DNA from: Palsa-883 sp035696165
GTDB lineage: Bacteria; Pseudomonadota; Alphaproteobacteria; Acetobacterales; Acetobacteraceae
Length of the DNA: 50,794 nucleotides
Direction of reading: 5' to 3'
NCBI GenBank assembly: GCA_035696165.1
Contig: DASRQX010000269.1
Span: forward strand, 1 to 50,794
The position numbers and the translations under genes are program-made. The notes under the pieces were generated by a model, which was given only the letters and a program-made list of their open reading frames with translations, searched no databases and had not been told where the DNA came from. Position 1 is the stretch's first letter, and each line of letters opens with the position of its first letter. This document shows, piece after piece, positions 27,449 through 35,549 of this stretch.

Positions 27449-29596
27449 ATGGCAGCGCCACTGCAGAGTACCCTTTGGTACCGGGTCGCCGATCTGAAGC
27501 CGAGACTTCGCTCCCACGCGAAGCTGCACCGGCATCACTACCGGGGTGAGATCTGGCATCTGCTGCAGGACCCGGCGTCGGGCCGGGTCAGCCGCTTCGG
27601 CCCGGAGGCGCGGTCCATCATTGCGCTGATGGACGGCGAGCATACGGTCGCCGCGATCTGGCAGATCGCCAACCGGCGACTGGGTGAAGACGCACCGACC
27701 CAGGACGAAATCATCGAACTGCTGGGGCAGTTGCACGCGTCCGACCTGCTGCAAAGTGACGTTACGCCCGACGCAGCGGAATTGTTCACGCGCGGGGCGC
27801 GGAACCGGCGGGCGCGATACAAGCGGTCGTTCGGCAACCCGATGGCCGTGCGCATCCCGCTGTGGGATCCCGATGCGTTCCTGAACCGGTTTCCACGGCT
27901 GATCGGTTTGATCTGGAGCCGGTGGGGTGCGGCACTGTGGTGTGCCGTAGTGCTGCCGGCGGCGATCCTGATCCTGCCGCACTGGCCGGAACTGACGAAC
28001 AACTTCAGCGACCGCGTACTGGCGGTGGACAACCTGCTGGTTCTGTACCTGGTGTTCCCGCTGCTGAAACTGTTCCACGAGATGGGACATGCGACGGCAA
28101 CGAAGGCACGCGGCGGGGAAGTGCACGACCTTGGCCTGGTGCTGCTGGCTCTGCTGCCGGTACCGTATGTCGAGGCGTCGGCCGCAACGACGTTCCGCTC
28201 CAAATATCAGCGCGCGCTGGTTGGTGCCGGCGGCGTAATATTCGAATTGTTCCTGGCCGCCATCGCGTTCTACCTGTGGCTGGCAATCGAGCCGGGAACG
28301 GTACGGGCGATCCTGTATAACGTCATGGTCATTGCCGGCGTCTCGACGTTGCTGTTCAACGGCAATCCACTGATGCGATACGATGCGTATTACATCCTGG
28401 CAGACCTGACCGAGATTCCCAATCTGGCGAGCCGGTCGCTGCAATACTGGTCGTATTGCCTGGAACGTTATCTGCTGGGTGCGCGCGACCGCGAGGCGCC
28501 GGCGGCCAGCCCGGGCGAAAAGATCTGGATGCTGGCGTACGGGCTGGCGTCAACGATGTACCGGATTTTCGTTACGGTGCTGATCGCCCTGTTCATTGCC
28601 ACGCGGTTCTTTTTCGTGGGCGTTCTTCTGGCGGGATGGGCGGTGACGGTCATGGCGGTGATGCCGGTGGTGCGAATGGTCCGGCACCTGCTGTCCAGCC
28701 CGCGGCTGCACGCCAATCGGTCGCGCGCAGTCGGTGTATCAATGGGCTTGGTGGCGGTGGTCCTCGGCTTCCTGCTGTTCGTGCCGACGCCTTATCATAC
28801 CTTCGCTCAGGGCGTCGTTTGGCTGCCGGAGGCATCGCTGGTCCGCGCGCGTTCCAAGGGGTTCCTGGTGGAATTCCTGGCGCAGCCCGGCATGCCGGTC
28901 GGGAAGGGCGATCCGCTGGCCCGGTGCACCGACCCGCAGCTGCTGTCCGACATGGGCATCGCCGAAGCAAAGGTCGCGCAATGGACCGCGATGTACAACA
29001 ACCAGTTGGTGACGGATCGCCTGAAGGCGGCAATCACGCGCGACACATTGGTGGCCGAGCGCGCCAATCTGGCCTCGATCCAGCAGCAGGTGCGCGATCT
29101 GACGGTGCGGGCGCAGACCAGTGGGATCTTCCTCGTGCCGCAGATGGGCGATCAGGAAGGGCGCTTTCTTCGCGAAGGTGACCTGCTCGGCTATGTGATA
29201 GGCTCGGCGCTGCCGATCGCCCGCGTCGTCGTGCCGCAGGATGCCATCGACCGGGTGCGGACTGCCGCCAATCTGGTGAAGGTCAGGCTGGTTGACCAGC
29301 CGGGCACGACATTGACCGGCCACGTCATTCGGGCCGTGCCGAGTGCCGACCAAATGCTGCCGAGCAAGGCGCTGGCGGTGGATGGCGGCGGGGACATCGC
29401 GACCGACCCGCGCGAGCAGCGTGGCCCGAAGGCGATGGAGCGTATGTTCCAGTTCGATGTCCAACTGGATACGGACCCGCATTTCACTCAGTTCGGGCAG
29501 CGTGTGTATGTAAGGTTTGCCCACGAAAATCAGCCGCTATTCGTGCAGTGGTATCGCGGTATCCGACTGCTGTTCCTGTCGCGGTTCAGTGTCTGA
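27449..29596 (+). CDS. PqqD-like / M50 site-2-type peptidase / HlyD triple fusion
   Basis: 715 residues. Residues about 28-104 (HHYRGEIWHLLQDP.SGR, then LMDG.HTV..IW, DAPTQDEIIELLGQLH) form a PqqD-like winged helix, the fold that binds leader peptides in peptide-modification systems. A multi-pass membrane M50 domain follows, with intact zinc motif HEMGH at residues 210-214 and second motif FNGNPLMRYDAYYILAD, where M50 members have NPLxxxDG; here Ala replaces that Gly. The C-terminal third is HlyD-like (a lipoyl half near WLPEASLVRARSKGFL, a helical hairpin, a beta-barrel). ATG 27449 follows AGGGGCAGGTGAG. The domains suggest recognition of a leader, cleavage within the membrane and passing of the substrate through an adaptor. 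The giant protein is the obvious candidate substrate (inference). Confidence 0.88.
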   Translation: MAAPLQSTLWYRVADLKPRLRSHAKLHRHHYRGEIWHLLQDPASGRVSRFGPEARSIIALMDGEHTVAAIWQIANRRLGEDAPTQDEIIELLGQLHASDLLQSDVTPDAAELFTRGARNRRARYKRSFGNPMAVRIPLWDPDAFLNRFPRLIGLIWSRWGAALWCAVVLPAAILILPHWPELTNNFSDRVLAVDNLLVLYLVFPLLKLFHEMGHATATKARGGEVHDLGLVLLALLPVPYVEASAATTFRSKYQRALVGAGGVIFELFLAAIAFYLWLAIEPGTVRAILYNVMVIAGVSTLLFNGNPLMRYDAYYILADLTEIPNLASRSLQYWSYCLERYLLGARDREAPAASPGEKIWMLAYGLASTMYRIFVTVLIALFIATRFFFVGVLLAGWAVTVMAVMPVVRMVRHLLSSPRLHANRSRAVGVSMGLVAVVLGFLLFVPTPYHTFAQGVVWLPEASLVRARSKGFLVEFLAQPGMPVGKGDPLARCTDPQLLSDMGIAEAKVAQWTAMYNNQLVTDRLKAAITRDTLVAERANLASIQQQVRDLTVRAQTSGIFLVPQMGDQEGRFLREGDLLGYVIGSALPIARVVVPQDAIDRVRTAANLVKVRLVDQPGTTLTGHVIRAVPSADQMLPSKALAVDGGGDIATDPREQRGPKAMERMFQFDVQLDTDPHFTQFGQRVYVRFAHENQPLFVQWYRGIRLLFLSRFSV

Positions 29597-29610
29597 GCCG
29601 AATCCGTTTC

Positions 29611-29643
29611 TACGCCCCCGATGATGTACGACCCCCGATGATG
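29611..29643 (+). repeat. Near-exact 16/17-bp tandem duplication
   Basis: TACGCCCCCGATGATG (29611-29626) is followed directly by TACGACCCCCGATGATG (29627-29643), lying between the M50-HlyD stop codon and the SapC ribosome site. Confidence 0.8.
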
Positions 29644-29657
29644 AAGGATTGAGATCC

Positions 29658-30443
29658 ATGTCGAATCAATTGCTGTTCTACAAGACCGCCGTGCCGATTA
29701 CCCGCGCGCGGCATTTCGACTGCAGCCTGGCCTCGATCGAGGGTTTCGAATTCAGCCAGGGCATCAACTCGGTTCCGCTGACGGGTGTGGAATTTCCGAT
29801 GGCGTTGGCCGAGTACCCGATTATCTTCGCCGGTTCACCCGGCGAGATCGCGCCGGCGGTAATCCTGGGCCTCGGCGGGACCGAGAACCTGTTTCTCGCG
29901 CCGGACTACTCCTGGATGGCGAAATACATCCCAGCGTTTATCCGGCGGTATCCGTTCGTGTTCTCCCGCGCGGACGACCGCTTCCTGCTGTGCGTGGATG
30001 AGGAGTATGCGGGGTTCAACCGCGATGGCCTCGGGCAGCAGTTCTTCACCCCTGAAGGCGAGATGGCGCCGTTGGTGCAGAACGTACTGGCCTTCGTGCA
30101 GGAGTACCAGGCGCAGTTCACCCGGACGCAGATGTTCTGCGCCAAGGTCGAGAAGCTGGGCATCCTGGAGCCGATGCAGGCGCAGGTCACCGTCGACGGC
30201 GTCATGCAGAACATGCTGGGTGGCTTCCAGGCTGTCAGCCGGGAGAAACTGAAGGCTCTGCCCGGCGACACGCTGGCGGAACTGGCCGCCACCGACGAGT
30301 TGGAGCTGATCTACCTGCACCTGCAGTCGATGCGGAACTTCGAAGCGCTGCGCGACCGGATGGTGACGTCTCGGCAGAGGACTCGGCCGGTGGACGAGCC
30401 GCAGACCGAGCCGGAGGCGATGCCCGAGCCAGTCGCGCCCTGA
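29658..30443 (+). CDS. SapC family protein (copy 2)
   Basis: 261 residues, a clear paralogue of the protein at 16072-16881. More than half the positions look identical by eye, including GINSVPL..VEFP, PAVILGL, PAFIRRYPFVFSR, LCVDE, EYQAQFTRTQ, ILEPMQAQVT and TDELELIYLHLQSMRNF. AAGGA at 29644-29648 supports ATG 29658. Its C-terminal tail is short and Pro/Glu-rich instead of Ala/Gln-rich, so the copies differ mainly at the end. It is the last rightward gene of the export locus, converging with the free HlyD gene. No signal peptide is seen. Function is unknown beyond family links to S-layer proteins. Confidence 0.88.
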   Translation: MSNQLLFYKTAVPITRARHFDCSLASIEGFEFSQGINSVPLTGVEFPMALAEYPIIFAGSPGEIAPAVILGLGGTENLFLAPDYSWMAKYIPAFIRRYPFVFSRADDRFLLCVDEEYAGFNRDGLGQQFFTPEGEMAPLVQNVLAFVQEYQAQFTRTQMFCAKVEKLGILEPMQAQVTVDGVMQNMLGGFQAVSREKLKALPGDTLAELAATDELELIYLHLQSMRNFEALRDRMVTSRQRTRPVDEPQTEPEAMPEPVAP

Positions 30444-30468
30444 CAATCAGTCGCCCTGACAATCAGTC
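30437..30468 (+). repeat. Exact 16-bp tandem duplication spanning the SapC stop codon
   Basis: GCCCTGACAATCAGTC occurs at 30437-30452 and 30453-30468. The first copy contains the stop codon of SapC copy 2. Confidence 0.85.
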
Positions 30469-30545
30469 GCCGGGCCTGGTTTCGCGCGCGCTTGGTTGCG
30501 CGATACTCCTGGAACGGCGCGTCCCCTCCTTGGCTCGTCCCGTCA

Positions 30546-31388
30546 CTACTCGCCCGTCGCATCCGGCAACGTCACCGAACACCTGATTCCAGCCGGAATC
30601 GCATTGCCCGGGTTTGGCAGCAAAAGCCGGACCCGGAACGTGTCGCTCGCCGCGTCGATCACCGGATCGATTGCGTCAACGCGGGCAGGAAACGACGCCC
30701 CAACCGGCTGACTTAGATGCACCTCTCCGATCATGCCAACCCTGACGGCGTGGTATCGATCCGCCGGCACCACCAGATCGATCATCAACGGGTCCACCTG
30801 GGCGATCGTCATGATCGGCGTTTGCTCATAGATGAACTCACCCGGCGACAGCTTTATATCCGTAACAACGCCATCCATCGGACTTTTGAGGATCTTCAGG
30901 TTGAGCTGCGCTTCGGATCGGGCAGCCTCGTCCTTGGCGGTCTCCAGATCGGACTCAGCCTTGCGAATAGCGATACGGTCCTGTTCAATCTTGGTGACAT
31001 ACTCGTCGATATCATTGGCTTTCGAGAACATATTCCCGGCCAGTTGCTGCCGACGCGCCAGCTCCCGCTGGTTCCACGCCATATCGACCTTGCTGGCTTC
31101 AATCTGGGTAGTATTGGCGGCACGGAACCGATCCAGCACAAGTTGCGTCACTTCCACGGTGGTATCCAGTTTCGCAACGACCTGACCTTGCGTGACCGCC
31201 TCTGTCCGGTCAACAAACACTCCAGCCAGGACGCCGAAGACCGGACTGCCGAGCTGAACAAGATGCCGCGGCTGCAGCAGGCAGGTGCTCACGTCCGCAG
31301 TGACGCCGCCCGCGAAAGCCTGCAACGGAGTTGCGACACAAAATGCCACCAGCAACCATCGGCGCGATGATGCAGCGCACGATTGCAT
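30546..31388 (-). CDS. Periplasmic HlyD/RND-type adaptor protein
   Basis: 280 residues from ATG 31388, which gives a signal peptide (MQSCAASSRR, a hydrophobic stretch, cut after AFA). Starts further upstream (to 31550) would add residues coded partly by the inverted repeat there and are less likely. The protein has a first lipoyl half (VQLGSPVFGVLAGVFVDRTE), a long helical hairpin (about 95-165), the second lipoyl half (LKILKSPMDGVVTDIKLSPGE) and a barrel (PLMIDLVVPADRYHAVRVG). It has no membrane anchor or fused sensor, unlike the two fusions upstream. It converges on SapC copy 2. It may complete an envelope conduit for the giant protein, but no pump or channel gene is adjacent on either side. 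Confidence 0.85.
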   Translation of the reverse strand: MQSCAASSRRWLLVAFCVATPLQAFAGGVTADVSTCLLQPRHLVQLGSPVFGVLAGVFVDRTEAVTQGQVVAKLDTTVEVTQLVLDRFRAANTTQIEASKVDMAWNQRELARRQQLAGNMFSKANDIDEYVTKIEQDRIAIRKAESDLETAKDEAARSEAQLNLKILKSPMDGVVTDIKLSPGEFIYEQTPIMTIAQVDPLMIDLVVPADRYHAVRVGMIGEVHLSQPVGASFPARVDAIDPVIDAASDTFRVRLLLPNPGNAIPAGIRCSVTLPDATGE

Positions 31389-31529
31389 GCCGAATTTATC
31401 AAGAAGTCCAGATAGTTGCCTATCATCCATTTGGCTTGTCGCCTGTACCTCAACCAATTGATCCCATATTGGCACGTTCGCAGGCGATAAGGAAAGCAAC
31501 TCGTGCAGCCGCAGGCGTTGCCATGAGGG

Positions 31530-31964
31530 TCCGTTCGGAAGGTTCGTCAATCATTACAAGATTTTCTCGGCATCAGCGAGCGATGCGAGACGGGCCCAGT
31601 CGGGGGACAAGACCGGACAAACGTGAAGAACCGCGGTCGTGCGCCTTGCGCGAAGCGCCAATCACTTGTCTTCTCTGCGATCTCTGCGTTAATGCTTCCT
31701 TGCGTGCAACAGGCACAAGCCCAATCCGCTGAAACGACGCCCAGCCGCCCACGGCGAACCTGTCGTGCGGTTGGCACTACCGCATTAACACAGCGATCGC
31801 AGAGACGCAGAGGGCGCAGAGAAGCCAAGACCATGACGCTTCGCGCAAAGCACATGACCGTGGTTCGTCTCGTTCGTCCCGCGGTACCCGATGGCGCCCA
31901 TCTCGCATCGCTCGCTCGCCGACGCCGAGAAAGTCTCGTAACAATTGACCAACCTTCCGGACGG
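31530..31964. repeat. Large imperfect inverted repeat, arms of about 165-180 bp
   Basis: The left arm (about 31530-31694) and the right arm (about 31783-31964) are reverse complements with scattered changes and small indels. Matching anchors include GGAAGGTT.GTCAAT, TTTCTCGGC.TC.GCGAG, GCGCGAAGCG and TTCTCTGCG...GTTAATG. The loop is about 88 bases. No open frame inside looks like a real gene. It could be the remnant of a MITE-like element. Confidence 0.75.
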
Positions 31965-32690
31965 TCCCTTACCCGCTCACGCCCGTCGAACCCGCGCGTG
32001 CCGCCGCGCTTTGTCGTTTTCACCAACGTGCGAAAACCTGTTGGCGCGGCAAGGACCAGGCCAACACCGGCGAGAGTATGGGAAATGCGGGCTAGGGCGC
32101 CACCGCGATTAGGAACAGCCGGCGGAACGTCAGCAGCGTCGTGCCGTCAGCCCGGCCAGGGTAGTGCGGACGCAAAGCTCCAATCATTTTATTATATATT
32201 GTTCGATACCGTACGCTCGAAATGATGACTTTTCGTTCGTTTCGGGCAATCGGCGCCGCGTGCGGGGTTGCGCGGGATGAGCTGGCCCGTGGCGAACGTA
32301 TGACGGGACCGCTGGCGTCGATCCGATACAGGTCGCGGGCCGACTTCATGGCCCGACACTTGCGTCGCGCGGTCAGAGCGGGCGCAAGTTGTAGATTTGA
32401 GACGAATCGCTCATTCAAGCCGCCGGCCGTTGCGACCTGAGGCTGTCGTGAAAGCTTACGCACTCGCCACAACATACCGGATATCGGAACGATGTTCTGC
32501 GGGATATCCGCTATAGCTTGATTATTGCCTCTCCTCACGATTAAGGGGCGGCGTAGCTCTGCAAATGGCCGCCGAGTAAGGGAGAAAGGGTGTGTCCAAA
32601 AATATAGATGTCTCCGGCCAGCGCCTCCTCCCGGCCAGTAAGTTGGCCACGCCTCAGGGATTGCACAAATGAGACGATATTGTCGGGTCC
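31965..32690. other. Stretch without a supported gene
   Basis: No protein-like open frame is supported here. An AT-rich block at about 32185-32215 (with TTATTATATATTG) stands out in otherwise GC-rich DNA and could be promoter-like. Confidence 0.4.
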
Positions 32691-32890
32691 GTGCTCGCCC
32701 TGGCGGCATGGGGGCTCGTACCTAGCGCCCCCGCCAATGCGGGACCACTCGCCATCAGCGGCACAATCGGCGGTGCAGTGACGGGGGCCATCAGAGAGAA
32801 TTTCGACACTCTGGTCCCTGGTAGCCCAAGCACGACCCTGCTGCCTTCCGGCATACTACTGGTTGCGGGCTACTGGTTGCGGGTTTCTCT
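32691..32890 (+). pseudogene. 5' fragment of a secreted-protein gene cut by the IS element
   Basis: From GTG 32691 the frame reads VLALAAWGLVPSAPANAG, which looks like the core and cleavage site of a signal peptide. It continues into a domain start with ENFDTLVPGSPSTTLLPSGI, similar to N-termini of PEP-CTERM-type secreted proteins. The frame runs into the left end of the insertion sequence at 32891 and no continuation is seen beyond 34356. The upstream ATG at 32670 is in another frame, so the 5' end may also be damaged. A 14-bp direct tandem (TACTGGTTGCGGG type) lies at about 32857-32884. Confidence 0.5.
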
Positions 32891-34356
32891 GGGGACCGCC
32901 GCAGAACTCGGGGTCAAGAGGCGAGCGCGGTTAGCGGGGATGTGTCGTTAGCCGGATGGAATTTCTGTCCGAAGTCAGTACCGGACGCACCATTGTAGAC
33001 AGCGCAACGAACCTGAAGCAGCAGGTCGGCGCCGCGTCGCGACCATCGCATCTGCTGGGATTTGTTCATCCGACGGTTCACCAGGAAATTGGCGGTTCCT
33101 TCGGTGATCGCCGTGCCAACCTTCAGGCCCGCGCGGTGCCGCTCGGCGTATTTGACCAGCCAGGCACTCTGGCCGATCAGATAGCCATCCAAAGCATGCA
33201 AGGCGGTCCACAACTTTCGTGACGGCGCGATGGACTTTCGGCTACCTGGCTCACCGCGGAAATGATGCATGATCACGCGGATACGAGCGATGCTGTTTCG
33301 TGCATTTTTCGCTTTCCCATTCCAGATCCGCCAGTGCAATCGCTCGACTTCCGCGACGATCACAGCCTTGGCCGTCACACGCGCCGGATCGCCGGTCGCC
33401 AGCGCGCTGGCGATTTGCCTGAGATGTTGAAGTCTCATTCCGATATGAAACCAGTCGGGAATCGGCGGCTCGACGACGCCAGCATTGACGAGAATGCGCC
33501 GAAGCCCTGGACAACCATCGGTGAAGGCCGTCAGTTCGGTACCTTCAATTCGGCCGATGGCGTCGAGGCTCCGGCGTATCAGCGCCTCGATGTCCGTGTC
33601 GGCATTCGCGACGGAGCCGACAACCTGTCGACCACCGAACTTCGTTTCGGCGTTGCCAACCCGCACCTCCAGATGACGTTCTCCATCCTCGCACTTCGGA
33701 CGAACGTGGAACCCAGGGCGATCACGATTGCCGGCGCCGCTTTTTCCGGCCTGGTTGCGGCACAATCTGCGAGCTTTTCGCCAGCCCTCAGGGTGTGACG
33801 GCGCAACGTTTCGAGATCGGTTCCGGCGTCGACCGGAAACATCTGCTCGAGCAGGTCAGCGGCCACCCAGTAGGCCGTCAGGGAAGAGAGATGCGCCCGG
33901 ATCCGGTCCAATTCCTGCGTCGATCGGCAGTGCGATGGCCAGCCGATGCCAGTCTCGGTCCCACCACACCTGACACAGCGAAATCGGGGCAACTTGATCG
34001 TGACCTGACCGACCAGCGTCGCAACCGCATGGTCCCGGTAATCCTTCAGGTGGCAAACACCACCGCAGCGCGAGCAACCTGGCCGCCTGACCACGTGATC
34101 CCTCGCTTCCGCGGTCGCGATCTCCCGCTGGACATTTGCCAACACCAGCTTCGCCTCGGACAGGGTCGACCCCAGATTGGCAATGTCGCCAAGACCATCA
34201 GGCCTCCTGATCTCCATGAGGTCCGTGCCTTGGGCCTCACCATCGACGCCGGTTTTCACCAACCTCGAAATCCATGCCACGCTCCCACCCCCGGTCCAAG
34301 AACAGGCGCGAAAATACCCAACTCCTCCGAGCGCCCCCAGTTTCGCGGCGGTCCCC
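32891..34356 (-). mobile_element. ISKra4-family insertion sequence
   Basis: A 1466-bp element bounded by 23-bp inverted repeats that match at 20 of 23 positions. The left end (32891-32913) and the right end (34334-34356, read on the minus strand) both begin GGGGACCGCCGC. No clear target duplication is visible in the flanks. It carries one leftward transposase gene, which is broken. Confidence 0.8.
32914..34217 (-). pseudogene. ISKra4-family transposase, inactivated
   Basis: Two overlapping frames together make a full-length transposase. Part 1 starts at about 34217 (MEIRRPDGLGDIANLG) and includes a zinc-finger-like CSRCGGVCHLKDYRDH, FRCVRCGG and WPSHCRST. Part 2 has EDGERHLEVRVGNAETK, LTAFTDGCPGLRRIL, DWFHIGMRLQH, ERLHWRIWNGKAKN, and the family's ending ITEGTANFLVNRRMNKSQQM. 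The frames join near 33690-33700, where one base is missing. The LDSTF motif expected to hold the first catalytic Asp reads LGSTF, so the enzyme would be dead even without the frameshift. Family assignment rests on remembered ISKra4 sequences. Confidence 0.8.
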
Positions 34357-34917
34357 GGACCGATACGCCAACACATTGTTATAAATGACTGTTTGCGCCG
34401 CTACGCCGCTGTGGGTGTTTTTCGGGCGTATCCTCAACCAACCTCCGCACGGCTTGGTAGGCGCATTGGTTGGGCGTCTTCGGCATCTCCTGGCGAAGTC
34501 CCATCAATCCAGGCGCGGGCACACTAACCAACCTCCCCATTTTAGGGTTCTGGGTTGCGGTCAGTCCTTTAGCGCGCCCGACGACTCGTCGGGCCATCGG
34601 CCAGCCTGCAATGCGCCGCCGCGTCGCTCCAAGCCCGAAGTGCGGCGGGGCGGCCGATAGCCTGACCAGCCCGCTTGCCCTTGCCGGCCTTCCGCGCCGC
34701 GCCATGCCCGGCCGCACCCAGCCGTGCCGCGCCCCGCAAGGACGGGCCAAGCCAAGCCAGCCTCACCGTGCCAACGGGGAATAGCGGCGCCCCGACGCCT
34801 CTTCTCGTTTACCGCGCCTTCAGGTGGGGATGACGCAATTGGGGCAGTGCAGCCAAAAGTGGAGCGCTGTGAACACGACGCCCGTCACCACCACCAGCAG
34901 GCGGCTGAACTGCTCCG
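34357..34917. other. Stretch without a supported gene
   Basis: A leftward frame ending near 34379 contains LRQEMPKTPNQCAYQAVRRLVEDTPE, given here in two parts as LRQEMPKTPNQ and CAYQAVRRLVEDTPE. This looks somewhat protein-like and may be a gene remnant. The rest, especially 34660-34790, is low-complexity GC-rich DNA with no recognisable content. Confidence 0.35.
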
Positions 34918-35199
34918 TCATGGCCCTTCCAGCCCGTCCAGCCGGTCGCGCAGCATGCGGACCTGCCGCACCAGCCCGCTGATCTGATCGCGGATATCGG
35001 TCGCCTCCGACCGAGCGTTGTCGATGCGCCGGCCCAGTCCTTCGCCGGCTCCGTAGGCAACGAACCATTCATCGCCAAGCTGGTCGATCCGCGCTTGCAG
35101 CGGGTCCATGCGCCCCATCATGGCGGCGCGCAGGTCAGTCTGGCCGGCTTCGATCGCGGTCAGGCGCGCGAGGATTTGCGTCAGGATGTCGTCGCTCAT
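34918..35199 (-). CDS. Small hypothetical protein, probable coiled coil
   Basis: 93 residues starting MSDDILTQILARLTAIEAGQ and rich in heptad-like Leu/Ile/Arg spacing (LTAIEAGQTDLR, ARSEATDIRDQISGLVRQV, LRDRLDGLEG), so probably a coiled coil. Its ATG overlaps the stop codon of the ribbon-helix-helix gene (ATGA), which means translational coupling. The arrangement, a small DNA-binding protein followed by a small partner, recalls toxin-antitoxin or plasmid/prophage regulator pairs, but no toxin fold is recognisable. Function unknown. Confidence 0.65.
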   Translation of the reverse strand: MSDDILTQILARLTAIEAGQTDLRAAMMGRMDPLQARIDQLGDEWFVAYGAGEGLGRRIDNARSEATDIRDQISGLVRQVRMLRDRLDGLEGP

Positions 35200-35420
35200 G
35201 CCGCGTCCCGCTGCCGGTAGGACTGCACGAACTGGCGCAACACCACCTCGATCTGCTTCGCCCGCGAACGGTTCTCCTCGACCGTGATGGCGTCAAGCTC
35301 GGCCACCAGATCAGGTGGCAGAGTGATCGTGATCTGCTGTCGCTGGCCGCGCAGTTGGGTTGCTGGCTTGGCGGGCACCGTGAAGTCTGCCTTGCGCTTC
35401 GGTGGGGGCGGGCGTGCCAT
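35196..35420 (-). CDS. Ribbon-helix-helix DNA-binding protein
   Basis: 74 residues. After a basic, Pro-rich tail comes QQITITLPPDLVAELDAI, a short loop, then ENRSRAKQIEVVLRQFV, the beta-strand/helix/helix pattern of CopG/Arc/ParD-type repressors. GAGGAGAGG four bases before the ATG is a good ribosome site. It is co-transcribed with the coiled-coil gene and divergent from the integrase pseudogene. A short palindrome lies 43 bp upstream of its start codon, as expected for autoregulation (inference). Confidence 0.75.
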   Translation of the reverse strand: MARPPPPKRKADFTVPAKPATQLRGQRQQITITLPPDLVAELDAITVEENRSRAKQIEVVLRQFVQSYRQRDAA

Positions 35421-35462
35421 GTCCTCTCCTCGCCCCTACACTGCGATTACCCCTATCGAAAG

Positions 35463-35485
35463 TCAATGCAGTTACTTTACATTGA
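35463..35485. promoter_or_regulatory. Candidate operator palindrome in the divergent intergenic region
   Basis: TCAATG (35463-35468) and CATTGA (35480-35485) form a perfect 6-bp inverted repeat with an 11-base spacer. A minus-strand TTGACT, which may be a -35 box for the leftward operon, overlaps it. It lies between the ribbon-helix-helix gene and the integrase pseudogene. Confidence 0.4.
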
Positions 35486-35549
35486 ATTACCCTCGCGGCA
35501 GAGTGCGCTCGGGAACGACCTTTCGCCTGCACACCTCACCGGAGTCCCC

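Noticed and set aside
31623..32225. 200-codon rightward frame with a signal-like start
   Set aside because: It runs through both arms of the large inverted repeat, and the sequence after the start is Arg-rich and not protein-like.
33690..33700. Programmed frameshift producing a functional transposase
   Set aside because: The LDSTF motif is also damaged (LGSTF), and ISKra4 transposases I know are read from one frame, so mutation is simpler.
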